Notes: generated by a model from the letters alone, not told the origin. A stretch of DNA of 64,000 nt from Acidobacteriota bacterium (GCA_026394055.1 JAPKYZ010000045.1:44796-108795); one strand, 5' to 3'. Numbered from the stretch's first letter, positions 27,466-35,832 are shown. Made by a program: numbers and translations.

Positions 27466-28557
27466 ATGCTTACTCTGGCACTGCTTACCCTTGCTGTTAA
27501 TCCCTCACCGCAGCCCGTCACGCGGCTTAAGGAACTGGTCACGATTGAAGGCATCCGCGAAAACCAACTGTTGGGCTATGGCGTGGTGGTGGGTTTGAAT
27601 GGCACGGGCGACAAGCGCCAAACCTTCTTCTCCTCGCAAACCCTGGCCAACATGCTGGACCGGATGGGCGTTCAGGTTTCCCCCACCGCCATGCTGGTCC
27701 GCAATATGGCCGCCGTGCTCGTCACGGCCAACCTGCCCGCGTTTGCCCAACCGGGTACGCGGATCGATATTCACGTGGCCGCGCTCGGCGATGCGGCGAA
27801 CCTCCAGGGCGGGCAACTGATCCTGACTCCGCTGAAGGCTGCCAACGGCGATGTCTACGCCGTCGCCCAGGGGCCGGTGGTTACGGGCGGATTTGTGGCG
27901 GGCCGCGGCGCGGCCAATTCGCAAACGGTGAACCATCCCACCGCGGGGCGCATTCCTGATGGAGCGATCGTCGAAAAGGCGGCGCCCTCCGTTACGCCCG
28001 GCACGACCATCCGGGTCCAGCTACGGCAGCCGGATTTCTCGACCGCCGCCCGCGTGGCCGATGCCATCAATCGCCGCTTCTCCGATCATGGCGGCGTGGC
28101 GAAGGCGGAGAATGCGGGCTTGGTGGCCATCACCACTCCCACCGAGTGGCAGCCGCGCACCGCCGAGTTTGTGGCCGAGATGGAAGGGCTGACCGTACTG
28201 GCGGACCGCCCGGCCAAAATCATTTTGAACGAGCGCACGGGTACCATCATCATGGGCAAGCAAGTCCGCATCTCACCGGTCGCCATCATGCACGGCAGTC
28301 TCAGCGTTGAGGTGCAGACCAACTACGACGTCTCGCAACCGGCTCCGTTGTCGCAAGGCCAAACGGTCGTCACGCCCAACACCAACGTGGCCGTCAAAGA
28401 AGAGAAGACCCGCAATCTGGTGCTGAAGAATGGCGCCACAGCCGAGGAGTTGGTGCGGGCCTTGCAATCGATCGGCTCGACACCACGTGACGTCATCGCC
28501 ATCTTCCAAAACCTCCGCGCCGCCGGAGCGATTGAAGCGATCCTGGAAGTGATCTAA
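27466..28557 (+). CDS. flgI: Flagellar P-ring protein FlgI
   Basis: 363 residues with the FlgI core: VTIEGIRENQLLGYGVVVGLNGTGDK near the N-terminus, FSSQTLANMLDRMGV and the end LVRALQSIGSTPRDVIAIFQNLRAAGA. It forms the peptidoglycan-level bushing of the rod. The N-terminal signal (MLTLALLTLAVNPS) is short. It lies 13 bp after flgH and before flgJ. Confidence 0.95.
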   Translation: MLTLALLTLAVNPSPQPVTRLKELVTIEGIRENQLLGYGVVVGLNGTGDKRQTFFSSQTLANMLDRMGVQVSPTAMLVRNMAAVLVTANLPAFAQPGTRIDIHVAALGDAANLQGGQLILTPLKAANGDVYAVAQGPVVTGGFVAGRGAANSQTVNHPTAGRIPDGAIVEKAAPSVTPGTTIRVQLRQPDFSTAARVADAINRRFSDHGGVAKAENAGLVAITTPTEWQPRTAEFVAEMEGLTVLADRPAKIILNERTGTIIMGKQVRISPVAIMHGSLSVEVQTNYDVSQPAPLSQGQTVVTPNTNVAVKEEKTRNLVLKNGATAEELVRALQSIGSTPRDVIAIFQNLRAAGAIEAILEVI

Positions 28558-28563
28558 GCCGCC

Positions 28564-28950
28564 ATGTCACCCTCCATTCCCTTGATCAACCCGGGCAGCT
28601 TCTCGACGGCTGAGCCCACCAACGCTCCTTCGACGCGCAACTCGCCCGAGAACATCCAGAAGGCGGCGGGGCAGTTTGAAGCGCTGATGATCGGCCAGAT
28701 GCTGGCCTCCATGCGAGGTGACGGGAAGAACGGCTGGATGGGCAGCGGCGAGGATGCCTCCGGCTCCACGATGACTGAGTTTGCCGAGCAGGAGTTCGCC
28801 AAAGTGATGGCGGCCAGCGGAGGCTTTGGCTTAGCCAAGATGGTCACCGACACGTTGCGCACAGCGGGCTCGGCGCCCCCGCCCAGTGGCTCCGCCGCGA
28901 GCAAATCCAGTGCTAGCGAGCCTACTGCGCCGGCGCTGTCTCGCCCTTAA
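28564..28950 (+). CDS. flgJ: FlgJ-like rod-binding protein, without muramidase domain
   Basis: 128 residues with the rod-binding FlgJ N-terminal motif QKAAGQFEALMIGQMLASMR and a conserved TEFAEQEFAKVMAASGGFGLA segment. The C-terminal glucosaminidase domain of enterobacterial FlgJ is absent and replaced by a Ser/Ala/Pro-rich tail, as in many non-enteric bacteria. It should cap the growing rod; a separate muramidase must open the wall. Its end overlaps the convergent DNase II-like gene by 29 bp. Confidence 0.85.
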   Translation: MSPSIPLINPGSFSTAEPTNAPSTRNSPENIQKAAGQFEALMIGQMLASMRGDGKNGWMGSGEDASGSTMTEFAEQEFAKVMAASGGFGLAKMVTDTLRTAGSAPPPSGSAASKSSASEPTAPALSRP

Positions 28951-30199
28951 GCAGGGCGCCGACGCTCGCTGCCAGCTTCCGGTTGTTGACCACAAAAAAG
29001 AGCCCGCCGCGCCCGTTCTGGCTGCTGTCGCATTGAGACGGCCCCCCGGAAAGCGCGCCCTGCTGGTTGAGATCGCCAAAGATGGCCAAGGGCTTCGTTC
29101 CGGTCGACACACCGATCTTGGCGTGATTGCCTTGCGCTGAGGCGGTGCCTTTCAGGCCAATCGTCTTGCCATCCCAGGTGCCGGTCGTGGCGATCTCCAC
29201 CGGCCCCGGTTTCCCCAGCGCGCTCAGCGACGGCAGCCAGCAGCCGATCTCGGTGGTGGAGGTGGTGGTTGGGATCAGTGGGGCATGCCACCAGGTGGCC
29301 ACCCGCAGCGGCTCTCCACCCAGCATAGCCGAGGTCAACTGCCAGGGCGGCAAATGCAGACCGGAGGGCTTGGAGATCACGACGACGCCACCGGGCAGCT
29401 TGTCCATCGTCGGGGTGGTGCTTTTGGCCGCTGTCCCGAGCTTGCCCACCAAGTCCTGGATCTCGGCCGGGCCGCCATTGCGGGCCAGTTGCGGCTTGGT
29501 GATGTCGGTGACGACGTTGGCATTGACGAGCGCCTTCAACATCGTGGCCACCGCGCCCTTCTTCAAGCGGGCCGCAAAGAAGTGTTGGCTCACCAGCACG
29601 TTGTTGTCCTCGATACAGCCCAACGTGTTGCCGTCGCCTTGCCGCGGCGCGTCGGCGGTGCCGGAGCCGGGCCAGGAGGGGGTCGTAACCTGCATCACCA
29701 CTCCGGCTCCGCTGTCATCCCAGGCGAGAATCCCCTTGGAGTGTCCGGCGGGAGCGCCGCGGCTTTGGATGGGGTGGCCGTCGAACTGGTCGTTCCAGAC
29801 GACAAAGAAGAACTTCCCGTTGTAGATCTGGTCGAACGTCGCGCCCACCGGGTCCGCCGACGTGTCGCCCAGACAGCCCCCGCCCGCGGTCAGCGTTGGC
29901 CGGGCGCTGCTGGCGAATGCGAACTGCTGGCTGAAATGGTCCGCCGTCTTGACGTCACCGCCAAACCGGCAGACGCGCGCGGCCGTCCCCGCGCAACCCG
30001 GTGCCGCGCCGGTATTGAACTTGAACACGAACCACCAGTTCACCGGCTTACCCGGCGCGAGCAGCGGTACCGGCGGCGCCGCCCAAACGGCTCCGGTGGC
30101 GATGATGACGGCGATGGTCAGTTGCACCAGCGCCATACCGGCAATGCCCGGTGCACCCGAGCGGCAATTCTCAACTACGTTCGGCTTGGCCCGATCCAT
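28922..30199 (-). CDS. Secreted DNase II-like protein
   Basis: About 425 residues. With the ATG at 30199 (AAAGGG 8 bp upstream) a membrane-crossing signal (MALVQLTIAVIIATGAVWAAPP, about 22-43) precedes the mature part. Several motifs match the DNase II family: NWWFVFKFN, VVWNDQ, GHSKGILAWDD with the first HxK (about H153/K155), and in the C-terminal half NHAKIGVS with the second HxK (about H359/K361) followed by AIFGDLNQQ and a Cys. The Cys-rich mature domain fits export. DNase II cuts double-stranded DNA without metal, best at acid pH. The gene interrupts the flagellar island between flgJ and fliS. The family call is made by motif recognition only; an inactive relative is possible. Confidence 0.7.
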   Translation of the reverse strand: MDRAKPNVVENCRSGAPGIAGMALVQLTIAVIIATGAVWAAPPVPLLAPGKPVNWWFVFKFNTGAAPGCAGTAARVCRFGGDVKTADHFSQQFAFASSARPTLTAGGGCLGDTSADPVGATFDQIYNGKFFFVVWNDQFDGHPIQSRGAPAGHSKGILAWDDSGAGVVMQVTTPSWPGSGTADAPRQGDGNTLGCIEDNNVLVSQHFFAARLKKGAVATMLKALVNANVVTDITKPQLARNGGPAEIQDLVGKLGTAAKSTTPTMDKLPGGVVVISKPSGLHLPPWQLTSAMLGGEPLRVATWWHAPLIPTTTSTTEIGCWLPSLSALGKPGPVEIATTGTWDGKTIGLKGTASAQGNHAKIGVSTGTKPLAIFGDLNQQGALSGGPSQCDSSQNGRGGLFFVVNNRKLAASVGALLKGETAPAQ

Positions 30200-30279
30200 A
30201 CAGCGAACCCTTTCCATAAGTCCCGGGAGATGTTGGCGAACCCCGGGATGCCCCCTGCCGTCGATGGCAGGGAGTCCTG

Positions 30280-30308
30280 ATTATAGCTGTACGTGTTTTT
30301 GCGACTAC
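30280..30308 (-). promoter_or_regulatory. Candidate sigma-70 promoter for the DNase II-like gene
   Basis: On the minus strand a perfect -10 TATAAT (30285-30280), a 17-bp spacer, and a weak -35 GTAGTC (30308-30303). The leader to the ATG at 30199 contains a hairpin (CCCTGCC/GGCAGGG, 30253-30272). Another 8-bp hairpin (ttcactcc/ggagtgaa, about 30314-30334) lies just upstream and may end the fliS transcript. Confidence 0.5.
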
Positions 30309-30429
30309 AGACGTTTCACTCCGGGCTGGAGTGAACACGCGGGTCTTCGAGCAGGGACGAGGATGTTAGCCGGCTGAGGCGATCGGCCAAGCGGCGCCGC
30401 CCTCAAGCGGCTCCAGGGTTGGAGAGGAA

Positions 30430-30822
30430 TTAAGCGGCGGTGGCGGCGTCCGGAATACCCGGGAACTCGACCTGCTGCCAGCCTTCGAGCAATGTCTCCA
30501 GCAGCCGACGAGCTTCGTCCAGCGGCTCCGGCCGTTGTTCGATCTGCGCCACCTGGGTGATGTGGAGCAGATACTCGTAAAGCGGAGCCAGCCGCCGGGA
30601 GATCTCCTGCCGCTCATCGAGCGTCGTGATCAGCTCCCCCAGAATCGCCTGGGTCCGGCTGATCTGCCGTCCGCGTCCGGCAATGTCGCCCGCGCGTTGA
30701 GCCGTTGCGGCCTGGCGCAGCGAATCGATTGCGGTCCGGTAGAGAAGCCTGGTCAGGTCAAGCGGATCAGAGCTGCGGACCGTCGTTTCCAGATAGGTAT
30801 CGTGAGCGCCGTAGGCCATCAT
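30430..30822 (-). CDS. fliS: Flagellin chaperone FliS
   Basis: About 130 residues starting MMAYGAHDTYLETTV. It has the helical FliS pattern: DPLDLTRLLYRTAIDSLRQA, then DIAGRGRQISRTQAILGELITTLDE and LYEYLLHITQVAQ. FliS binds the flagellin C-terminus and delivers it to the export gate. No flagellin gene is in the window. It follows flaG by 67 bp on the same strand. Confidence 0.88.
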   Translation of the reverse strand: MMAYGAHDTYLETTVRSSDPLDLTRLLYRTAIDSLRQAATAQRAGDIAGRGRQISRTQAILGELITTLDERQEISRRLAPLYEYLLHITQVAQIEQRPEPLDEARRLLETLLEGWQQVEFPGIPDAATAA

Positions 30823-30889
30823 TGCTATTTGCAATATCGGCGCAGGCCGTGGAGGACTTCAGTGGAAAACGCTAAAAAGCTGCGGTGGT

Positions 30890-31165
30890 CTACTTATGCG
30901 CCTGCCGCGCCAGTTCCAGCACCTGCTCGGAGGGCAGTTGGGCCACCACCTCACGGGTCTGTTTATTGATGATGCGCACGACGGTTTTGCGGCTTTGGCG
31001 GTCCACGGCATAGGTGAGCTCATTGTTTTGGCCCAACGCCGAGGATTCGTTAATGGCTCGAACGGCTTTCACCAGCTCGCGCCGCTCGGCAACCTCGCGG
31101 GCCGGTAAAGGCTGGTCCACGAGGAGGACCGGTGCGGCGTCGGGTCGGGTTGGATTGATATCCAT
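30890..31165 (-). CDS. flaG: FlaG-family protein
   Basis: 91 residues from the ATG at 31165, preceded by GGAAGGG. The FlaG core is LTYAVDRQSRKTVVRIINKQTREVVAQLPSEQ, with the IPxE-like PSEQ near the end. FlaG proteins affect filament length and usually lie beside fliD and fliS. A longer frame starts at 31183 but adds no conserved sequence. Confidence 0.85.
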   Translation of the reverse strand: MDINPTRPDAAPVLLVDQPLPAREVAERRELVKAVRAINESSALGQNNELTYAVDRQSRKTVVRIINKQTREVVAQLPSEQVLELARQAHK

Positions 31166-31242
31166 ATGACGCTGCCCTTCCAATCAATAGCTCCCGCTGC
31201 CCTGATGGGCTGCTGGAGTCTGCTTATTCCTGTATGAACGGC

Positions 31243-31267
31243 TTATCGTCAACCGCCAAGAACTTGA
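31243..31267 (-). promoter_or_regulatory. Weak sigma-28-like promoter upstream of flaG
   Basis: On the minus strand TCAAGTTC (31267-31260) and GACGATAA (31250-31243) resemble the FliA -35 and -10 elements, but the spacer is 9 bp instead of 11. A sigma-70 reading of the same region (TTGACG with GAATAA 17 bp downstream) is also possible. It lies about 80 bp before the flaG ATG. Confidence 0.3.
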
Positions 31268-31331
31268 CAGTCAAAAAATACTTAGGACTTTCAGCGGTGT
31301 TCGGTCGCATCCTTTTCGCCGGCCAGTCTCA

Positions 31332-31400
31332 GCCCCATGCGTCAGCTTGGGGCTTTTTTCATCCGCTCGAAGGAAGAAGCCCCAAGCTTACGCAGGGGGC
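31332..31400. repeat. REPIN-like element A (two inverted 22-nt REP copies)
   Basis: The 22-nt palindromic unit gccccatgcgtcagcttggg+gc occurs at 31332-31353 and in inverted orientation, with small changes, at 31379-31400. Each unit has GCCCC and GGGGC ends, and the pair can fold into one long hairpin (12 perfect pairs around agcttggggctt). The same unit recurs three times at 37140-37250. The arrangement is that of a REPIN (two REPs facing each other). The rest of the 290-bp stretch between flaG and the SahR-like gene holds no gene I can support. Confidence 0.75.
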
Positions 31401-31455
31401 TGACTACGCCGCTTCCGCCTGAGCGCGATTGCCTGATGGTTTCTCGAGAACCGCG

Positions 31456-32388
31456 CTAGACCACAGGCTTGCGTCCCAAGGCGAGGATCGTCTCAAAATG
31501 CGGGTGTTCCTCTTCGCGGTGAACGGACCAGACGCCGGTTTCCGAAAACCCGGCTTGATTCACAAACCCCAGCAGCTCCACCTCAGCAAACCCGAGCCAC
31601 CGGTCCGCATAGAGCTCCCGCGCCTCCTCAAAGGAGTGGCGCTTCAAGTCGAGAATTGCAATCTGGCCCCCGGGCCGAATCATCCGGTAGGCCGCCTCCA
31701 CTGCTCGCAGTGGATGGAGCGCATGGTGCAGCGATTGCGAGAAGAAGGCCAAATCCACCGATTCCGCAGCGATCGGCGGCTCCTCCAGGTCACCCAAGCG
31801 GAATTCGACGTTGTCCAGCCCATTGCGCCGCGCGACATCCGCCGCAAAGGCCACCATCTTTTCTGAATTGTCGACCGCGATCACCCGCCGCGCCCGCCGT
31901 GCCAGCAACTGGGTAAAGGTGCCCTCGCCCGCGCCCAGATCGGCGATCACCATGGGGGGCAGCAACATCAGCAGCGTTTCCGCCAGCCCTTTCCAGGACC
32001 GGCCGGGTACATACTGCCGCCCGAACTTGCCCGCGAGCTCATCAAAATACGCCCGGGTCTTGTCCCGCCGGTGGTCGAGAATCAGCTTCAGCGCCTGCAG
32101 ATCGGCGACGGTCTCCGGAATTTCGGCCGCGGCCTGGCGCGCCAGGTTCAGCAGTTCCGTCCACTGGTGCGGATTTCGCAGCTGATAGAGGATATTTTTG
32201 CCGGACCGGCGGTCTTCCACCAGTTCCGCCTGCTTCAGTTGGGAAAGATGGGTAGAGATCCGGCTTTGCCCCATCGATAAGATCTCTTGCAGCTCCGCCA
32301 CAGAAAGTTCTTCTTTTTCAAGCAGTAAGACGATCCGTAGCCGGGACGGGTCGGTCATCAGGCGCATCGATTTGGTGATGGAAGGCAT
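31456..32388 (-). CDS. sahR: SahR-like regulator: ArsR HTH fused to SAM-dependent methyltransferase domain
   Basis: 310 residues. Residues 1-75 form an ArsR-type winged helix (DPSRLRIVLLLEKEELSVAELQEIL, then QSRISTHLSQLKQAELVEDRRSGK). From about residue 145 there is a class I methyltransferase fold (VIADLGAGEGTFTQLLARRA, VIAVDNSEKMV, FFSQSLHHALHP). This architecture is that of SahR, a repressor that senses S-adenosylhomocysteine and controls SAM-cycle genes in Proteobacteria. The gene is divergent from ahcY, the core SahR target, with a dyad over the ahcY promoter. Presence in this lineage and the ligand are inferred from architecture and position. It could instead be an active methyltransferase. 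Confidence 0.8.
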   Translation of the reverse strand: MPSITKSMRLMTDPSRLRIVLLLEKEELSVAELQEILSMGQSRISTHLSQLKQAELVEDRRSGKNILYQLRNPHQWTELLNLARQAAAEIPETVADLQALKLILDHRRDKTRAYFDELAGKFGRQYVPGRSWKGLAETLLMLLPPMVIADLGAGEGTFTQLLARRARRVIAVDNSEKMVAFAADVARRNGLDNVEFRLGDLEEPPIAAESVDLAFFSQSLHHALHPLRAVEAAYRMIRPGGQIAILDLKRHSFEEARELYADRWLGFAEVELLGFVNQAGFSETGVWSVHREEEHPHFETILALGRKPVV

Positions 32389-32403
32389 AGAGCAAGGTTT
32401 CTA

Positions 32404-32452
32404 TTGACGGAGATTGCCGGTTTCGCTAAGATATCAACATATCCTGATCGAT
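32404..32452 (+). promoter_or_regulatory. ahcY promoter with candidate SahR operator
   Basis: TTGACG (32404-32409), a 17-bp spacer and TAAGAT (32427-32432) form a good sigma-70 promoter. An imperfect dyad, ATATCA (32431-32436), 8 bp, TGATCGAT (32445-32452), overlaps the -10 and start-site region, where an ArsR-type repressor would block transcription. The 65-bp divergent region contains no room for a riboswitch. Confidence 0.6.
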
Positions 32453-32469
32453 AGATGGATGACAACAAT

Positions 32470-33897
32470 ATGAGCACAGCCACTCTCAACAAGATTGCCA
32501 CTGAATACAAGGTCGCCGACCTCGCGTTGGCCGACTGGGGCCGCAAAGAGATCAACATCGCCGAGTTCGAAATGCCCGGCCTGATGGCGATTCGCAAGAA
32601 GTACGCGGCCACTAAGCCGCTGGCCGGCGTCCGGGTAACCGGTTCGCTGCACATGACGATCCAGACGGCCGTGCTCATTGAGACGCTCGTCGACCTGGGC
32701 GCCGACGTGCGCTGGGCCAGCTGCAATATCTTCTCGACCCAAGATCACGCCGCCGCCGCCATCGCCGCCGCGGGTGTGCCGGTGTTCGCCTGGAAGGGCG
32801 AGACGCTGGAAGAGTACTGGGATTGCACCTGGAAGGCCATCATCCACCCGGGCAGCAAGGGTCCTGAATTGGTTGTCGATGACGGCGGCGACGTTACGCT
32901 GTTCATCCACAAGGGCTATGAAATGGAGAATGGCTCGGACTGGGTGAACTCCGCCTCCGGCAGCCACGAAGAAAAGGTCATCAAGGACCTGCTGAAGAAG
33001 GTCGCCGTGGAACAGCCCGGCATCTTCGCCACCATCGTCAAGGATTGGCGCGGCGTTTCGGAAGAAACCACCACCGGCGTGCACCGCCTCTACCAGCTGA
33101 TGGAACAACACAAGTTGCTGGTCCCGGCCATCAACGTCAACGATTCGGTGACCAAGTCGAAGTTCGACAACCTCTATGGCTGCCGCGAATCGCTGGCTGA
33201 CGGCATCAAGCGCGCCACCGACGTGATGGTGGCCGGTAAGGTCTGCGTCGTGTGCGGCTATGGCGACGTGGGCAAGGGTTCCGCCCGCAGCCTGCGCGGC
33301 CTGGGCGCTCGCGTGATCGTGACGGAAATTGACCCCATCAACGCCCTGCAGGCCGCGATGGAAGGCTATGAAGTGACCACCGTCGAAGAGACGCTGGGCC
33401 GTGGCGACATCTACGTCACCACCACCGGCAACTTCGGTGTCATCACCGTGGACCACATGCGCCACATGAAGGATCAGGCGATCGTCTGCAACATCGGCCA
33501 CTTCGACAACGAAATCGAAATCGACAAGCTGAATGCCTCCGACGCCGTCCGCCTGAACATCAAGCCCCAGGTGGACATGTACACCTTCCCCGGCGGCAAC
33601 TCGATCTACATGCTCGCCGAAGGCCGCCTGGTGAACCTGGGCTGCGCCACCGGCCACCCCAGCTTTGTGATGTCGAACTCGTTCTCGAACCAGACGCTGG
33701 CCGCCGTTGACCTTTGGGCCAACAAGGACTTCTACGAGAAGAAGGTCTACACGCTGCCCAAGAAGCTGGACGAAGAAGTGGCCCGCCTCCACCTGGAAAA
33801 GATCGGCGTCAAGCTGACCACCCTTTCCAAGGAACAGGCCGAATACATCGGCGTCCCGGTCGAAGGCCCCTACAAGCCCGAGCACTACCGCTACTAG
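32470..33897 (+). CDS. ahcY: Adenosylhomocysteinase
   Basis: About 475 residues. It converts S-adenosylhomocysteine to adenosine and homocysteine using bound NAD. Evidence: [20 protein letters not shown] at the start, [15 protein letters not shown], the Rossmann motif [30 protein letters not shown] and the conserved C-terminus PYKPEHYRY. An in-frame ATG at 32455 would add five residues; [18 protein letters not shown] from 32470 is the usual N-terminus. It is the likely target of the divergent SahR-like repressor and ends in a strong terminator at 34000. Confidence 0.97.
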   Translation: MSTATLNKIATEYKVADLALADWGRKEINIAEFEMPGLMAIRKKYAATKPLAGVRVTGSLHMTIQTAVLIETLVDLGADVRWASCNIFSTQDHAAAAIAAAGVPVFAWKGETLEEYWDCTWKAIIHPGSKGPELVVDDGGDVTLFIHKGYEMENGSDWVNSASGSHEEKVIKDLLKKVAVEQPGIFATIVKDWRGVSEETTTGVHRLYQLMEQHKLLVPAINVNDSVTKSKFDNLYGCRESLADGIKRATDVMVAGKVCVVCGYGDVGKGSARSLRGLGARVIVTEIDPINALQAAMEGYEVTTVEETLGRGDIYVTTTGNFGVITVDHMRHMKDQAIVCNIGHFDNEIEIDKLNASDAVRLNIKPQVDMYTFPGGNSIYMLAEGRLVNLGCATGHPSFVMSNSFSNQTLAAVDLWANKDFYEKKVYTLPKKLDEEVARLHLEKIGVKLTTLSKEQAEYIGVPVEGPYKPEHYRY

Positions 33898-33999
33898 GCG
33901 CTAACCGGCGCTAACCGCGCGGCAACCGGGGGCTTGACCCTCAGGGCCGTGGCGGATGAATTGAAGTTATTCGCATTCAGTCGTTAGTTGCTCCACTTA

Positions 34000-34033
34000 C
34001 GGGCGGCCTTCGGGTCGCCCGTTTTTTCTTTTT
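34000..34033 (+). terminator. Intrinsic terminator after ahcY
   Basis: A 9-bp stem (cgggcggcc with ggtcgcccg, one G.T pair) closed by a TTCG tetraloop (34009-34012), followed by a T-rich run (gttttttcttttt). A textbook Rho-independent terminator 100 bp after the ahcY stop. The spacer before it contains a tandem 10-bp repeat (gcgctaaccg twice). Confidence 0.9.
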
Positions 34034-34103
34034 GAGCGTGACTTTCACAACAGGTCAAGGGTATTGATCTGCAACAGGAGCCAAGATCATCCAAAATAGA
34101 GGC

Positions 34104-34397
34104 ATGCCGTCAATTGCAATCCCTAGTGCGGAGCTGGAAGAAATCTGCCGGCGCTTTGGCGTGCAATCTCTAGCGGTGTTTGGATCGGTTGCGCGGGGCG
34201 ACGCCCGTCCCGATTCCGATATCGACTTGCTAGTTGAATTTCAACCCGGCCGCCACCCTGGGCTAGGCTACATGAAGCTGGAGCGCGAACTGGCTGAATT
34301 GTTCGGGCGGCCAGTGGACCTCGCTTCGAAGCGGTGGTTCCGGGAACGCGTTTCATCGCGGATTCTGAGCGAAGCCCAGACGCTTTATGCGGCGTGA
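34104..34397 (+). CDS. mntA: MNT-type minimal nucleotidyltransferase (antitoxin of MNT-HEPN module)
   Basis: 97 residues with the complete nucleotidyltransferase motif GSVARGDARPDSDIDLLVEF. Such minimal nucleotidyltransferases (MntA) act as antitoxins by modifying a HEPN-domain RNase toxin (HepT). The reading frame is intact. The following gene, which should encode HepT, overlaps by 11 bp but is cut short. Confidence 0.85.
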   Translation: MPSIAIPSAELEEICRRFGVQSLAVFGSVARGDARPDSDIDLLVEFQPGRHPGLGYMKLERELAELFGRPVDLASKRWFRERVSSRILSEAQTLYAA

Positions 34398-34518
34398 TTT
34401 GGAGCGCTTGCGGGACATCGCCGATGCGGCGGCAACGGTGCGGCTTTATCTTGCGGGACGAGAAGATGAGGAAATAGAGTTACACATCACATCTCTGATG
34501 GACTCAGCAGGGAATTGA
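34387..34518 (+). pseudogene. Truncated HEPN (DUF86/HepT) toxin remnant
   Basis: ATG at 34387 overlaps the mntA end and encodes MRRDLERLRDIADAAATVRLYLAGRE, the opening of a DUF86 HEPN protein, then departs from the family and stops at 34516-34518 after 43 residues. HepT proteins are about 110-140 residues and carry the RNase motif RX4-6H further on, which is absent. The downstream sequence to 34654 is open in another frame (up to a TAA near 34612) but not recognisable, so the toxin appears lost through rearrangement. Confidence 0.65.
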
Positions 34519-34654
34519 AGGTCTCCTTGATCGAACGACGAACAAAACTTCCGGCCGCATTTCCCGACGCTGCGGAGACGGGGCTCGATCTGGCAAAACA
34601 CCAAAGTTTGTAAACAGCGGCGCGCCCCTCGTATCTGGTAAGCTCTCTCCTCAG

Positions 34655-34777
34655 TTGTCGGATTTCCAGGATTTCTTAGACTCCGGTTCGCCGGAGCTCG
34701 TGGCCGTGGTGAAGAAAATCATCGCCAAGCACACGAAGCATCGGAAGGGCCCAGGACCGGGCCAGAAAGGTGGGTAG
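34655..34777 (+). CDS. Possible short protein, unknown
   Basis: A 40-codon frame from TTG (LSDFQDFLDSGSPELVAVV) with a basic, Gly/Pro-rich end, stopping one base before the GTG of the next gene. Composition looks coding, but the start is arbitrary because the frame is open further upstream into the decayed region. It may be the 3' remnant of a longer gene. The stretch 34519-34654 holds no gene I can support. Confidence 0.25.
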   Translation: MSDFQDFLDSGSPELVAVVKKIIAKHTKHRKGPGPGQKGG

Positions 34778-35278
34778 GTGGTGCTGACAAGACGAGCTAT
34801 CGCGAGCTGGTTTACCGCCGTTGTTGCTGCTGCACAGAAACGGCCGGCTCCTCCCCCCGGCATTGGCATAGGCGGAGCCATTTTCCGAATCGGCATGACT
34901 GAGAAGGAATGTCGGGACGTTCTACCCAGATCCATCGAGTTGTACGCCTACAAAGATGACGGCCGATTTTCAGTTCGTGCGGCCACTAGTCCCTTTACTT
35001 CATTCGGCTCTCTTGCGTTTCGAGATGGGCGGTTGATTTCTGCCAGTAAGGAATTCCTTCAGGCAAATTTAGAAAAGCCGTCATTTGATCAGATAAGGCA
35101 ATGGACAGATAGACTTGCGGACGAAGCCGACAAGGACAACCGCATCGACGTGATACGGGCAGACGCTGTTCGTGTGGTTACGGTCAAGCCCAATCAAAGC
35201 GCGAGCACATTTGAGATTCTCTTTGGTGAGTTTGAAGGTACGTGGCACATCGCTCTGTTTGAGAAGATCGGTCGTTGA
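34778..35278 (+). CDS. Hypothetical protein with possible signal peptide
   Basis: 166 residues from GTG at 34778. The N-terminus (LTRRAIASWFTAVVAAAQ) looks like a signal peptide; the mature part starts with a small motif (GIGIGGAIFRIGMTEKECRDVL) and continues as a mixed alpha/beta domain. I do not recognise the family. Base composition is lower in GC than the neighbours, and it lies between a decayed toxin-antitoxin module and hicAB, so recent acquisition is possible. Confidence 0.55.
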   Translation: MVLTRRAIASWFTAVVAAAQKRPAPPPGIGIGGAIFRIGMTEKECRDVLPRSIELYAYKDDGRFSVRAATSPFTSFGSLAFRDGRLISASKEFLQANLEKPSFDQIRQWTDRLADEADKDNRIDVIRADAVRVVTVKPNQSASTFEILFGEFEGTWHIALFEKIGR

Positions 35279-35400
35279 ACTTGACTGTGCAGTACGCTAA
35301 ACGTTCATCAACTTCCCTCGGTCTGAATCTGGCATCTCAAAAGCCGACCTCGACAATCTCGCCACACGAGCGTCTAGGTGCAGCGCCTTACCCTAACGCC

Positions 35401-35832
35401 CTACGCCGCCTCATCCACCCCCACTACCAACCTCTTCCCCAGCACCCGATACCCAGCCTCAATCTGATCCAACCGCGAGCCATGGCGCAAGTCGAACAGG
35501 CGGTCGACATTGGCCTTGTGCATGCCTAGTTGTCGCCCGAGCTCTGCCTTCGTCATGCCGGAAGACTGAAAGGCGCGATAGAGCTCAAGCTTGGCGGAGG
35601 CCAGGGCGGGTAGTTCGATCCAGCGGGCCTGTCGCCGAGCGCGGCGCGCGGGTGCAGGTAATAGTTCCGCTTGGCGGATCTGCTCCTGGATCATGGTCAG
35701 CAAAGCATCCTGGGCTATCGTGACGCCTTCCGGTTCGTTCTCGGCTTGAGTGATACCCCAGTCGAAGTCCGGAAACGTGATCACGAAACCACCCTCGGGC
35801 GCCGGCTCGAAAACAGCCCAATAACCCGCCAT
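35401..35832 (-). CDS. hicB: HicB-family antitoxin with HTH (second hicAB locus)
   Basis: 143 residues. The N-terminal HicB fold is YWAVFEPAPEGGFVITFPDFDWGITQ and the C-terminal helix-turn-helix is GMTKAELGRQLGMHKANVDRLFD. It neutralises HicA and probably represses the operon at the palindrome 36025-36046. Its ATG shares one base with the hicA stop (TAATG), so translation is coupled. Confidence 0.88.
   Translation of the reverse strand: MAGYWAVFEPAPEGGFVITFPDFDWGITQAENEPEGVTIAQDALLTMIQEQIRQAELLPAPARRARRQARWIELPALASAKLELYRAFQSSGMTKAELGRQLGMHKANVDRLFDLRHGSRLDQIEAGYRVLGKRLVVGVDEAA

Noticed and set aside
29285..30280. Plus-strand frame of 331 codons opposite the DNase II-like gene
   Set aside because: Arg/Gly/Ala-rich antisense composition and no motifs; the minus strand carries clear DNase II motifs.
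30200..30300. A cyclic di-GMP (GEMM) riboswitch in the leader of the DNase II-like gene
   Set aside because: The hairpins are there, but the conserved GGCAAAxC and ACGCAAAGC blocks are absent.
32389..32469. An SAH riboswitch upstream of ahcY
   Set aside because: The gap is only about 65-80 bp, shows no riboswitch core, and is explained better by a promoter and a protein operator.
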